This document shows, piece by piece, positions 19,931 through 28,611 of a stretch of DNA of 64,000 nt. A model generated the notes under the pieces. The model saw nothing but the letters and a program-made list of their open reading frames with translations. It did no database searches and was not told the DNA's origin. This stretch comes from Gracilibacillus salinarum (GTDB lineage Bacteria; Bacillota; Bacilli; Bacillales; Amphibacillaceae): assembly GCF_022919575.1 (NCBI RefSeq), contig NZ_CP095071.1, positions 4,536,001 through 4,600,000 of the forward strand. The letters run 5' to 3'. Both the position numbers and the translations under genes were made by a program. Every line of letters starts with the position of its first letter. The first letter of the stretch is position 1.

Positions 19931-20098
19931 AGGCAGCTATAATGTATACTTACCTTAATAAGGACCGGCATAATATTTCTACCGTATTGAACCGCCAACT
20001 CCTTAACGGTTATAATAATTTTTGTATGCCCGTCAAACTGGTCATTTCACCGACCTCTCCTTTTTACATGATTTTACCTCTCCTTTTTTATGTTTTTA

Positions 20099-20146
20099 AG
20101 GAAAGCGTTTTCTTATATAATAAAAACATAAAGAAAAACGCTTTCA
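20099..20146 (+). promoter_or_regulatory. Promoter with two cre-like operators before the LplB-type operon
   Basis: AGGAAAGCGTTTTCTT (20099-20114) and GAAAAACGCTTTCA (20133-20146) both fit the cre consensus (central CG with A- and T-rich arms). A -10 box TATAAT (20116-20121) lies between them, so binding would cover the promoter. Carbon catabolite repression of the operon is the simplest reading. Confidence 0.7.
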
Positions 20147-20173
20147 AAGGTTGAGAGGTAAGGAGAGAGAAAT

Positions 20174-21208
20174 ATGGGTCAAGTTGATAGTGTGCAAGAT
20201 ACACAACAGAATCTACCTGAATCAAGCTCGCCTTTAAAGACGCAGGTTAAACCAGGGCTTTTCTCCAAAAATAAGAAAAAAGCACCTAAACCACCTGTTC
20301 AAGGGGGATTTTGGAAAAGGTTAAGTAAACAAAAGGCATTATTATGTATGTCAATTCCTTTTGTTGCATGGTTAATCATCTTTAAGTACATTCCTGTGGC
20401 TGGCTGGATGATGGCTTTTCAAGATTATAAGCCACAGTTTGGCTTGTTTGATCAGGAATGGGTAGGGCTGAAACACTTTAAAGATCTATTCAATGAACCG
20501 ATGTTCTACCGGGCGTTGGAAAATACGTTAGGAATGGGAATTTTAGGTCTTGTCTTCGGAACGCTTTCAGCAATTGCTTTTGCTTTGTTTCTAAATGAAT
20601 TGCGTTTTGTTGCTTTGAAGAAATGGACACAAACGATATCGTATTTACCCCACTTTGTTTCCTGGGTAATTGCAGCGAACATCGTGATTACCATGCTTTC
20701 CACAGATGGTTTTATCAATAATTTTTTAGAAGGACTTGGACTTATTGATAATCCAATTAATTTCATGGCAGAACCTGGTTTGTTCTGGGGAATTGTAACC
20801 GCTGCCGATGTCTGGAAGGAAACCGGTTGGAATGCCATTATTTATTTAGCAGCGATGGCCGGGGTAGATCCACAGCTTTATGAAGCAGCGAAAGTCGATG
20901 GAGCAAGCAGACTTCGTCAAATGTGGCATATTACATTGCCAAGTATCCGCTCTGTCATAATCGTACTTCTCATATTAAACATTGGTAACTTAATCAATAT
21001 TGGTTTTGAGAAGCAGATGCTACTCGGTAACAATATCGTTTATGAGAAATCGATAGTCATTGACTTATACGCATTAGATTACGGGATCGGAATGTTCCGC
21101 TATTCATTTGGTACAGCGATCGGGATATTTAAATCAGTTGTCAGTGTGATTTTGATCCTGATTTGTAACGGTATTGCAAAACGAATTGGTGAAGGTAGAG
21201 TGTTCTAG
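20174..21208 (+). CDS. LplB-type sugar ABC transporter permease
   Basis: 344 residues. The first 50 are hydrophilic and basic (KNKKKAPKPP), then six membrane helices. The permease-type EAA loop reads EAAKVDGASRLRQMWHITLPSIRSV, which contacts the ATPase. GGxY-type ends and overall order match LplB, the large-permease branch that works with LplA lipoproteins and a YtcP permease for complex oligosaccharides. AAGGAGAGAG precedes the ATG. It is first in the operon LplB-YtcP-LplA-ROK. No ATPase gene accompanies it. Confidence 0.9.
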   Translation: MGQVDSVQDTQQNLPESSSPLKTQVKPGLFSKNKKKAPKPPVQGGFWKRLSKQKALLCMSIPFVAWLIIFKYIPVAGWMMAFQDYKPQFGLFDQEWVGLKHFKDLFNEPMFYRALENTLGMGILGLVFGTLSAIAFALFLNELRFVALKKWTQTISYLPHFVSWVIAANIVITMLSTDGFINNFLEGLGLIDNPINFMAEPGLFWGIVTAADVWKETGWNAIIYLAAMAGVDPQLYEAAKVDGASRLRQMWHITLPSIRSVIIVLLILNIGNLINIGFEKQMLLGNNIVYEKSIVIDLYALDYGIGMFRYSFGTAIGIFKSVVSVILILICNGIAKRIGEGRVF

Positions 21209-21228
21209 AAGAGAGGAGAGAATCAGTA

Positions 21229-22113
21229 ATGAAAAAAAAGAAATGGACACCATTTGACATTATCTTAACTTTCTTCATGTTAATAGTAATCGTCGTCACA
21301 TTGTATCCGTTCTTGAATATTTTGGCGATTTCATTCAATGATGCAGTAGATACTGCCAGAGGTGGCATTCATATTTGGCCACGGGAATTCACTTTAGCCA
21401 ATTATCAGGAGATTTTCGGAAGTAATGACAGGTTGCTGCAAGCATTTACAATGTCGATATTAAGAACAGTAGTCGGTACAATAGCAGGAATAATTGCGAG
21501 TACTATGCTGGCATACGTGTTAAGCAGAAGAGATTTTGTCTTTAATGGTTTAGTTGGCTTTATATTAGTCCTAACAATGTTCATCAGTGGCGGCTTAATT
21601 CCTGAATATTTGTTAATTCGTAAATTAGGCTTAATCAATGAATTTGGAGTATACATTTGGCCGATGCTCTTATCAGCATTTAACGTCATTATTATCCGGT
21701 CATTTATGGATAATTTACCGCCAGCACTAGAAGAATCAGCCAAAATGGATGGAGCCAATGACTTTGTAATCTTCCTTAGAATTATTATTCCGTTATGTTT
21801 GCCGGTAATTGCAACGATTGCATTATTCCTGGCAGTTATGCAGTGGAATAGCTGGTTTGATACGTATTTGTACGCGAGAGGTAATGAAGTGTTGACGACG
21901 TTACAATTTGAATTGATGAAGATAATAGATAATGCCAATATATCGAGTGGTGATATCAATAATCAGAATGCCCAGGTTATAGCGGGTCAAACGAGTCCGC
22001 AATCAATTAAAATGGCAATTACCATTATTGCCACTGCCCCTATTTTAGCTGTATATCCATTTTTACAGAAGTACTTTGTAACCGGATTAACGATAGGCGC
22101 AGTAAAAAGTTAG
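21229..22113 (+). CDS. YtcP-type sugar ABC transporter permease
   Basis: 294 residues with six helices and the EAA loop EESAKMDGANDFVIFLRIIIPLCLPVIATI. It is the usual second permease paired with an LplB-like partner, and ends with the typical VTGLTIGAVKS. AGAGGAGAG lies at the right distance before the ATG, 20 bases after the first permease. Confidence 0.9.
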   Translation: MKKKKWTPFDIILTFFMLIVIVVTLYPFLNILAISFNDAVDTARGGIHIWPREFTLANYQEIFGSNDRLLQAFTMSILRTVVGTIAGIIASTMLAYVLSRRDFVFNGLVGFILVLTMFISGGLIPEYLLIRKLGLINEFGVYIWPMLLSAFNVIIIRSFMDNLPPALEESAKMDGANDFVIFLRIIIPLCLPVIATIALFLAVMQWNSWFDTYLYARGNEVLTTLQFELMKIIDNANISSGDINNQNAQVIAGQTSPQSIKMAITIIATAPILAVYPFLQKYFVTGLTIGAVKS

Positions 22114-22161
22114 GTATTAATGAAAATTAATATATATTTATTAAAAATGGAGGGGAAAGAC

Positions 22162-23844
22162 ATGACGAGAAAGTTATCTTTCTTATGGTTATCTGTAGTA
22201 TTTATCCTTTCTGTACTATTTTTGGCCGCTTGTAGTGATGATCAGGATGCAAGCAGCACAGATAGTGACAATGGGGAAGAAAGTGGAAGCGAAGAACCGG
22301 TTACATTATCGTTCTTCAGTGCAGATGGTGTGGAGAAGTCCTTTGATGATCCAGTAGCCCAAAAAATTACAGAGAAAACGGGTGTGAAACTGGAATTGGA
22401 CTATCCTGTAGGTGGAAATGATGAAGCCATTCCTTTAATGATTGCCAGTGGAGACTATCCCGATTTAATTTTTGCAAAAGGTGATATTGGGAAACTGATT
22501 GAAGCAGGCGGTGTTATTAAATTAGATGAGATGATTGAGGAAAAAGGTGACAACCTAAAAGCAATGTATGGTGATCAGATTGATCGTTTACGTAATTCAT
22601 TGGAAGATCCAAGCATCTATACAGTAGGCACAAATCCTGTAGAAACTGCTTATTGGGAAACAAGTGGGACGTTCCAGGTTCAATTAGATGTATTAAGAGA
22701 GCTTGGTTATCCTGAAATTACAACATTAGATGACTTAGAGAAAGCATTAACTGAGTATTATGAGAAGTATCCAGAAATTGATGGTCAAAAAACACTTCCA
22801 TTATCCTTGCTAGGTAGTGACTGGCGTTGGTTGATCACAGTTGGGAACCCAGCAGGTTTTGCTGCAGGTATTCAGGATGATGGCCAATGGGCTGTAGATG
22901 ATGAAACAGGTGAAACCACTTATAAATTCTTATTACCAGAATTTAAAGAGTACTTTAAATGGTTAAATGGTATGAATGATAAAGGTCTTTTAGATCCAGA
23001 ATCTTTTACACATACGTATGATACGTATATTTCAAAAATATCGGCCGGTCGTGTTCTGGCAATTGCTGATCAAAACTGGGATTTTGCAGACGCAGATAAA
23101 GCACTTATTGCAGATGGAAAAGAATGGAGAACCTATGCACCACTTCCAGTAACTATCAGTGAAGACCAGACGTCACAAGCATTAAAAGACTATGGCTTTT
23201 CTGGTGGCTGGGGTATTGCTATCTCCTCTACAAGTGAACATCAGGAAAGAGCCTTCGAATTTTTAGACTGGATGGCATCCGAGGAAGCACAAATCCTTAT
23301 TAATTGGGGTGTTGAAGGCGAAAATTATGATATGGTTGATGGTAAACGCGTGATGCAGGAAGATGATTTGGAACGTATGCAAAGTGATGCAGACTACGGT
23401 AAGGAAACAGGTGTAGGTTTCTACGTCCATCCATTCCCACGCTGGGGTAACGGGGCAGTAGATTCTAATGGTCAATCCATCACACCACAAAACGAACAAC
23501 AGATCATTGACAGCTTTACAGATGCAGAGAATGAAGTATTAGCAGAATACGAAATGGAAAACTGGGTGGATTGGTTCCCTAAAACTGAAGATCTTGGTAT
23601 TTCTGATCATGGCGCAGCTTACAATTATACGATTGAATCTGGCAGTGATTTAGAAATCATCCAGCAAAAAGCAGATGATTTAACACAACAACGAATCACG
23701 CAGGCTATCCTAGGTGATCCAGCAGACTTTGATGCAACATGGGATGCGATGATTCAGGAACTGGAAGATATGAATATTGATCAAGCAAATGAAGCAATGA
23801 CACAGAAAACACAAGATACAATGGAACTTTGGGGTACGAACTAA
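22162..23844 (+). CDS. LplA-type extracellular solute-binding lipoprotein
   Basis: 560 residues from ATG 22162, chosen because GGAGGGG lies 6 bases upstream; the in-frame ATG at 22120 has no site and would lengthen the signal peptide oddly. The signal peptide ends in the lipobox LAAC, so the mature protein is tethered to the outside of the membrane. The length (over 500 residues) and the LSFFSADGVE / ASGDYPDLI pattern fit the large LplA-type binding proteins that deliver long oligosaccharides. It is followed by a hairpin before the kinase gene. Confidence 0.9.
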   Translation: MTRKLSFLWLSVVFILSVLFLAACSDDQDASSTDSDNGEESGSEEPVTLSFFSADGVEKSFDDPVAQKITEKTGVKLELDYPVGGNDEAIPLMIASGDYPDLIFAKGDIGKLIEAGGVIKLDEMIEEKGDNLKAMYGDQIDRLRNSLEDPSIYTVGTNPVETAYWETSGTFQVQLDVLRELGYPEITTLDDLEKALTEYYEKYPEIDGQKTLPLSLLGSDWRWLITVGNPAGFAAGIQDDGQWAVDDETGETTYKFLLPEFKEYFKWLNGMNDKGLLDPESFTHTYDTYISKISAGRVLAIADQNWDFADADKALIADGKEWRTYAPLPVTISEDQTSQALKDYGFSGGWGIAISSTSEHQERAFEFLDWMASEEAQILINWGVEGENYDMVDGKRVMQEDDLERMQSDADYGKETGVGFYVHPFPRWGNGAVDSNGQSITPQNEQQIIDSFTDAENEVLAEYEMENWVDWFPKTEDLGISDHGAAYNYTIESGSDLEIIQQKADDLTQQRITQAILGDPADFDATWDAMIQELEDMNIDQANEAMTQKTQDTMELWGTN

Positions 23845-23853
23845 CAGTGTATC

Positions 23854-23886
23854 GAAGCCTGATACCACAATGTGGTTTCAGGCTTC
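23854..23886 (+). promoter_or_regulatory. Intercistronic hairpin between the binding-protein and kinase genes
   Basis: GAAGCCTGATACCACA pairs with TGTGGTTTCAGGCTTC, a nearly perfect 16-bp stem with almost no loop. No T-run follows, so it fits a 3' mRNA stabiliser better than a terminator. Confidence 0.6.
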
Positions 23887-23919
23887 CTCTATGATATAAA
23901 GGTTACAGGATGTGATCAC

Positions 23920-24804
23920 ATGAAGAATGAATTATATCTTTGTTTTGATGTTGGTGGAACTAATGTCAAGTACGGAGTGTTAGACAGGGAAGGGAACTTT
24001 CTTTTTCAAGATAAATATCCGACGAATCGCCAGGATATGGAAGCATTTGCGAATGATTTATCGAATACAGTTGACAACGTATCGAGAAACTATCCAATTG
24101 CAAAAATAGGTGTCAGCTTTCCAGGGTTTATTAACCCAACTACAGGGTTTGCCCAATATGCTGGCGCGTTTGAGCAGTTGCATGGGACAAACATTTTGGA
24201 ATTACTATCGAAAAACGTCAATATCCCGATTGTGATAGAAAATGATGCGAATTGTGCGACATTGGCAGAGAAAATTACAGGTAACGCGGTAGATAGTGAT
24301 CATTTTATCTGTATTACCATCGGAACAGGTATCGGTGGCGGTATTTTTGTAAATGGTGCGCTTTTAAATGGGTACAGCTTTAAAGCAGGTGAATTTGGTT
24401 TGATGATAGTCAATGGCATGGAAAATGGTTATCAGAATATGCATGAAATTGCTTCGACCAGTTCATTTATTCAACAATATAAACAGATCAAACATCTGGC
24501 AGATGACGTACATATAGAGGGCGATGAAGTGTTTAAAGAAGCCGAAACCGATCCGGAAGTGAATGCTATGCTTGAAAGATGGTTCCAATATGTCAGTTTT
24601 GGGATCTTTAACTTGGCAGCAACACTGAATCCAGAAAAAATCTTAATTGGTGGTGCAATCAGTGAGCGTCCAGATCTGTATGAACGATTGGAAAAAACAC
24701 TAATGACGATTCCATCGTGGCCGGATGTAAAGGCAGCATTAGTTCCTTGCAAACATCATAATGATGCGGGGATGCTGGGGGCATTGTATAAATGCTTGAA
24801 ATAA
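23920..24804 (+). CDS. ROK-family sugar kinase
   Basis: 294 residues from ATG 23920 (GTG 23872 in frame lies inside the hairpin and is unlikely). The ATP-binding loop CFDVGGTNVKYGVLD, the catalytic segment VIENDANCATLAE and the glycine-rich ITIGTGIGGGIFVNG place it in ROK. The zinc-binding GCxCGxxGC motif of glucokinase-like ROK proteins is absent (GMENGYQNMHE occupies the place), as in several Firmicute fructokinase or N-acyl-sugar kinase branches. It probably phosphorylates a sugar released from the imported oligosaccharide; which one is not known. Confidence 0.85.
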   Translation: MKNELYLCFDVGGTNVKYGVLDREGNFLFQDKYPTNRQDMEAFANDLSNTVDNVSRNYPIAKIGVSFPGFINPTTGFAQYAGAFEQLHGTNILELLSKNVNIPIVIENDANCATLAEKITGNAVDSDHFICITIGTGIGGGIFVNGALLNGYSFKAGEFGLMIVNGMENGYQNMHEIASTSSFIQQYKQIKHLADDVHIEGDEVFKEAETDPEVNAMLERWFQYVSFGIFNLAATLNPEKILIGGAISERPDLYERLEKTLMTIPSWPDVKAALVPCKHHNDAGMLGALYKCLK

Positions 24805-24807
24805 CAA

Positions 24808-24850
24808 GAAACGTTTCCTGAAATCACCAGTTTATATCAGGAAACGTTTC
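24808..24850 (+). terminator. Long hairpin after the ROK kinase gene
   Basis: GAAACGTTTCCTGA (24808-24821) is the exact complement of TCAGGAAACGTTTC (24837-24850). There is only a weak T-rich tail. Each arm itself holds the palindrome GAAACGTTTC, which resembles a LacI-type half-operator, so termination and protein binding are both possible. From 24851 to 25093 the sequence is AT-rich and I see no gene. Confidence 0.6.
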
Positions 24851-25093
24851 GTGATTTCCTTATAAATGTAAAATATTTTCACCATTGTTTTTAGATAAGT
24901 TAATGTGGGTAACATATATTCTCTTTCAATTACTCAAAAATAGCCAAAACCTAAGTAAAATACCGGATAATTTGACATGTTTTGTTTCGTTTCGACATTT
25001 TTTTAAGTATATAACATGTATGCGCTTGAAATTAATGAAAATAGATGATAGTATAACAGTATGTTCGACGAACGAACAAAGTAGCGAATAAAA

Positions 25094-25108
25094 AGAAACC
25101 GGTTTCCT
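25094..25108 (+). promoter_or_regulatory. LacI-type operator upstream of the second importer operon
   Basis: AGAAACCGGTTTCCT is a palindrome followed by a TTTTGCTT stretch. The identical 15-mer followed by nearly the same downstream bases occurs at 47811-47825 before another importer operon. The LacI-family protein encoded at 51165 is a candidate binder. Confidence 0.65.
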
Positions 25109-25204
25109 TGTTTTGCTTGTTTGAATATTAGAAGTAGCTAGCTAATATTCTGTTTTTTAAGGTTTTAGTTATGATAAATCACTAGAAATGGGAGGATGAA
25201 CACC

Positions 25205-26635
25205 ATGCTTAAAACTTCATTTAAAATAATGGCATTACTACTTGTTACGATTGGTCTATTGGCAGCGTGCAGTTCAGGAGAAAGCAATGATCCTAACAAA
25301 ACGACATTAACTTTTTGGAATCGTTTACCCGAGTTGACGACACAGTTTGAGGATTTTATTACTACATTCGAAGAGGAACACCCAGACATTCAAATTGATA
25401 TGCAAACACTAGGAGCATCAGGCAATCAACAATATCAGACGGCTATCAAAAATGATGAATTGCCAGATATTTTTGTTACGGCCAATGTTACTTCACTACA
25501 GAACCTGGTGGATCAGGAGTTGTTACACAATTTAAACGATGTGGTCACACCCGAAGTGAAGGAGGAATTCTATCCGGGGGTTTGGAGTGAGAACTTCACC
25601 ACAATCGGTGAAGATATTTATCAGCTACCGCTTAACTCTGGGAAAAGTTCCGTTTTAATGTATTATAACAAGGATGTTTTAGAAGAATATGGTATTTCAG
25701 AGGAGCAAATCCCGTCTACTTGGGATGAGATGCTTGAAGTTGGGAAAAGTATCTATGATCAATCAGGTGGTGGCGTTTACGGCCTAATTATGGGTGCCGA
25801 AGCAAATTGGTTATCCGATATGACGATAAATCAGATGGCCACTAATATAACGCCAGAGGTTCATCCGTCAATTGATGTGGCTCGACAATTAAACTATAAA
25901 TCTGGTAATCCTGATTTTGTGAATGATGGCAATGTAGAAACAATAGAATTTTTGAAAACGTTAATGGACGAAAATGTACTTTCGCCGGCAAGTGTGGAAT
26001 ATAACGAATCGACAGCAATTGCTAATTTTGCAGCAGGTAAATCTGCTTTCTATTTTGATGGAAATTGGGCAGGTTCGGTAATCATGAATGATGAAGAAGG
26101 ACCAGGGTTCGAAAATTGGGGTGTTGCACCAATGCCGACGAAGGATGGAGGCGCCTATTATAGTGACATGGTTCCGAAAGAAGGTTTAATGGTGTCGAAT
26201 AGTACTGAGCATTGGGAAGAGGTACAGACTTTCTTAAACTACTTCATTGAAAATGGATATCGGGATGTGATTGTCGAATCTGGTGCACATGAACCGCCAA
26301 TGGATATAGAAGTAAGTGATCCACCGTTTGAACAATACAACAAAATTAACGAAATTAATGGTCAGAATAGTATTGCAACACCAAGTATATATGAAAAAAA
26401 CAGTGACACGATAGGGTTCATTCAAGATTATCAAGGTGGACTGTCCTATAGTACAGGATCGATCCTGGCAGGTTATCTGCAAGGAGAAGTTAGTGACGCT
26501 GGTGCGGAACTTGAAAAAGCGCAGGAAGAAGCACAAAAAGTATTTGATGAGAATCTTGAACAATATGAAAATGTAAACCAGTCTGATTTTGTATTTAATG
26601 ATTGGGTGCCGTTTGAGCCATACACAACCGAATAG
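25205..26635 (+). CDS. Family 1 extracellular solute-binding lipoprotein
   Basis: 476 residues. ATG 25205 is preferred because GGGAGG ends 9 bases before it; ATG 25196 would overlap that site. Signal peptide with lipobox LAAC. The mature part has the MsmE/SBP_bac_1 pattern (LTFWNRLPELTTQFEDFITTFEEEHPDI, GDIYQLP-like and AAGKSAFYFDGNW). It is the binding component for the two permeases downstream, separated by an attenuator hairpin that would favour higher expression of the binding protein. Confidence 0.92.
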   Translation: MLKTSFKIMALLLVTIGLLAACSSGESNDPNKTTLTFWNRLPELTTQFEDFITTFEEEHPDIQIDMQTLGASGNQQYQTAIKNDELPDIFVTANVTSLQNLVDQELLHNLNDVVTPEVKEEFYPGVWSENFTTIGEDIYQLPLNSGKSSVLMYYNKDVLEEYGISEEQIPSTWDEMLEVGKSIYDQSGGGVYGLIMGAEANWLSDMTINQMATNITPEVHPSIDVARQLNYKSGNPDFVNDGNVETIEFLKTLMDENVLSPASVEYNESTAIANFAAGKSAFYFDGNWAGSVIMNDEEGPGFENWGVAPMPTKDGGAYYSDMVPKEGLMVSNSTEHWEEVQTFLNYFIENGYRDVIVESGAHEPPMDIEVSDPPFEQYNKINEINGQNSIATPSIYEKNSDTIGFIQDYQGGLSYSTGSILAGYLQGEVSDAGAELEKAQEEAQKVFDENLEQYENVNQSDFVFNDWVPFEPYTTE

Positions 26636-26659
26636 ATTGTGACATTCTAACAACCTAAT

Positions 26660-26699
26660 AGGACGAGCTTCATAGTGAAAAATTCGTCCTCTTTTTTTA
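26660..26699 (+). terminator. Attenuator between binding-protein and permease genes
   Basis: AGGACGA (26660-26666) pairs with TCGTCCT (26684-26690), then CTTTTTTT. It lies inside the operon, so partial read-through is expected. Confidence 0.75.
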
Positions 26700-26715
26700 A
26701 GAAAGGAGAATAAAC

Positions 26716-27657
26716 ATGGCTGACAAAAAAGGCAACTTATCCAAAACAAATCGAAACAGACAATTATGGGCGTATATTTTTATATTACCGCAAGCTATCG
26801 TGTTCCTAGTTTTATCCTTGTATCCTATCATCATGAGTTACGTATACTCGTTTTACTCATGGGATGGTGCAAGTCCATTAACTAACTTTATCGGATTTGA
26901 AAATTATGTGGAATTGTTCCAGACGCCGCGATTTTGGGGGGCTTTAGTAACCACCATTATTTATATGGCAGGTACAACTGCACTAGGGGTTGGTGCCTCT
27001 CTTATTCTGGCAATAATTTTGAATGCCAATAATATGAAAGGAAAAGCCTTTTATCGAACAATTTACTTTATACCAGTTGTAGCCACAACCGCTATTATCG
27101 GTGTCATCATGAAAAATATTTTTGGTATTGATGGTTCTGTCAATCAAATGCTGCAAACAATTGGTTTAGCCGATCAACCAATCTCGTGGTTGAATTCGTC
27201 ATCACTGGCGATGTTATTGCTGATTCTGGTAGGTACTTGGAAGAACCTTGGCATCAATATGATTTATTGGCTATCTGGTTTACAATCTATTCCTACTGAC
27301 TTATATGAATCAGCACAATTAGATGGTGCAGGTTTTTGGAAAACATTGTTTCATATCACATTACCTTTATTAAAACCAATACTAATTGTCATTTTACTAC
27401 TTTCTGTTGTTAGCGGTATGAACGCTTTTGATTTAGTTAAAACGTTTACTAATGGTAATCCATACCATACCACGGAAACATTAGACCTATATGTATTTAA
27501 CTATGCGTTTGGCGGTGGTCTGACGGGATCAACGACAAGAATGGGGTATGCTTCTGCTGCAGGTGTAATGTTAGGTATGTTTACCTTATTAATCAGCGGG
27601 ATTTTCGGACTAATCTCGATGTATACGCAACGTAAACTAAAAAAAGAGGCTAACTAA
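26716..27657 (+). CDS. Sugar ABC permease (MsmF-type)
   Basis: 313 residues with six helices; YIFILPQAIVFLVLSLYPIIMS is the first. EAA loop ESAQLDGAGFWKTLFHITLPLLKPI. AAAGGAGAATAAAC before the ATG. It partners the 276-residue permease 21 bases downstream and the binding protein upstream. Confidence 0.92.
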   Translation: MADKKGNLSKTNRNRQLWAYIFILPQAIVFLVLSLYPIIMSYVYSFYSWDGASPLTNFIGFENYVELFQTPRFWGALVTTIIYMAGTTALGVGASLILAIILNANNMKGKAFYRTIYFIPVVATTAIIGVIMKNIFGIDGSVNQMLQTIGLADQPISWLNSSSLAMLLLILVGTWKNLGINMIYWLSGLQSIPTDLYESAQLDGAGFWKTLFHITLPLLKPILIVILLLSVVSGMNAFDLVKTFTNGNPYHTTETLDLYVFNYAFGGGLTGSTTRMGYASAAGVMLGMFTLLISGIFGLISMYTQRKLKKEAN

Positions 27658-27678
27658 TCAGGAAAGGAGCAGTAGAAA

Positions 27679-28509
27679 ATGATTATTTCTAGTAAGATTA
27701 TAAAATACTTGATTCATTTCATTTTGATATTTATTGGTTTTATTTGGATCTTTCCGTTTATCTGGATGATTTTAGGTTCCTTTAAATCAAATACAGACTT
27801 TATCGTTTCAGGAAATCCGATCCCTGAGGAATTTAATTGGGATAACTATACAAGAGCATGGGTGGATGCCAATTTTAGCGGGTATTTTGTAAATACGGTC
27901 ATTATGACGGTAGCTACTGTTGCGATTGTAGTACTACTATGTGCACTAACAGGATATGCACTTGGAAGAGTGGATTTCCCAGGTAAAAAAGTTATTTTGG
28001 GTATCGTTGTTGGTATTATGTTTATTCCGAAGGGTTATACGATCATTCCTCTATATGAATTAGTCGATCAGTTAGGGTTAACAAATTCATTATTTGGAAT
28101 TATTTTAGCGGAGTCCTCAGGGGCACATACCTTATTTGTGCTTTTATTTACATCCTATTTCGCTACGCTTCCGAAAGAAATGGAAGAAGCAGCAATTATG
28201 GATGGTTGTGGCTTTGTTAGAACGTTTTTTAGTGTTATGCTACCATTAGCGAAACCAATTATTGCGACAACTGTCATTATGCAATTTATCTGGACCTGGA
28301 GTTCGTTCTTAGTACCAACCGTGTTAACGATATCAAAACCGGAACTAAGAACTTTAGCCGTAGGTATGCAGAACTTCGTCGGTCAGCACTCAACGGATTG
28401 GGCAGGGATGGCTGCAGGCGCAACTATTTCTTTATTACCAGTATTGATTGTATTTATTTTAATGCAACGATACTTTATCGAAGGAGTTGCGGGAGCCGTC
28501 AAGCAATAG
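27679..28509 (+). CDS. Sugar ABC permease (MsmG-type)
   Basis: 276 residues, six helices, EAA loop EEAAIMDGCGFVRTFFSVMLPLAKPI and the usual C-terminus FIEGVAGAVKQ. GGAAAGGAG precedes the ATG. No ATP-binding subunit follows; the next gene is a beta-galactosidase. Confidence 0.92.
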   Translation: MIISSKIIKYLIHFILIFIGFIWIFPFIWMILGSFKSNTDFIVSGNPIPEEFNWDNYTRAWVDANFSGYFVNTVIMTVATVAIVVLLCALTGYALGRVDFPGKKVILGIVVGIMFIPKGYTIIPLYELVDQLGLTNSLFGIILAESSGAHTLFVLLFTSYFATLPKEMEEAAIMDGCGFVRTFFSVMLPLAKPIIATTVIMQFIWTWSSFLVPTVLTISKPELRTLAVGMQNFVGQHSTDWAGMAAGATISLLPVLIVFILMQRYFIEGVAGAVKQ

Positions 28510-28533
28510 TGGATGAAATTTGTATATAAAGTA

Positions 28534-28575
28534 ATGGATGGATCCGAGATGAGTCGTCCTTATCCATCCTTGCTT
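28534..28575 (+). terminator. Hairpin between permease and GH42 genes
   Basis: ATGGATGGAT (28534-28543) pairs with ATCCATCC (28562-28569), followed by TTGCTTTT. It is probably a partial terminator within the operon. Confidence 0.6.
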
Positions 28576-28611
28576 TTATAATATTTTAATATGGTTGGAG
28601 GAGGCGATAAA

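Noticed and set aside
19942..20154. Plus-strand 70-codon frame before the LplB-type operon
   Set aside because: Covers the promoter and both cre-like sites; composition is AT-rich noise.
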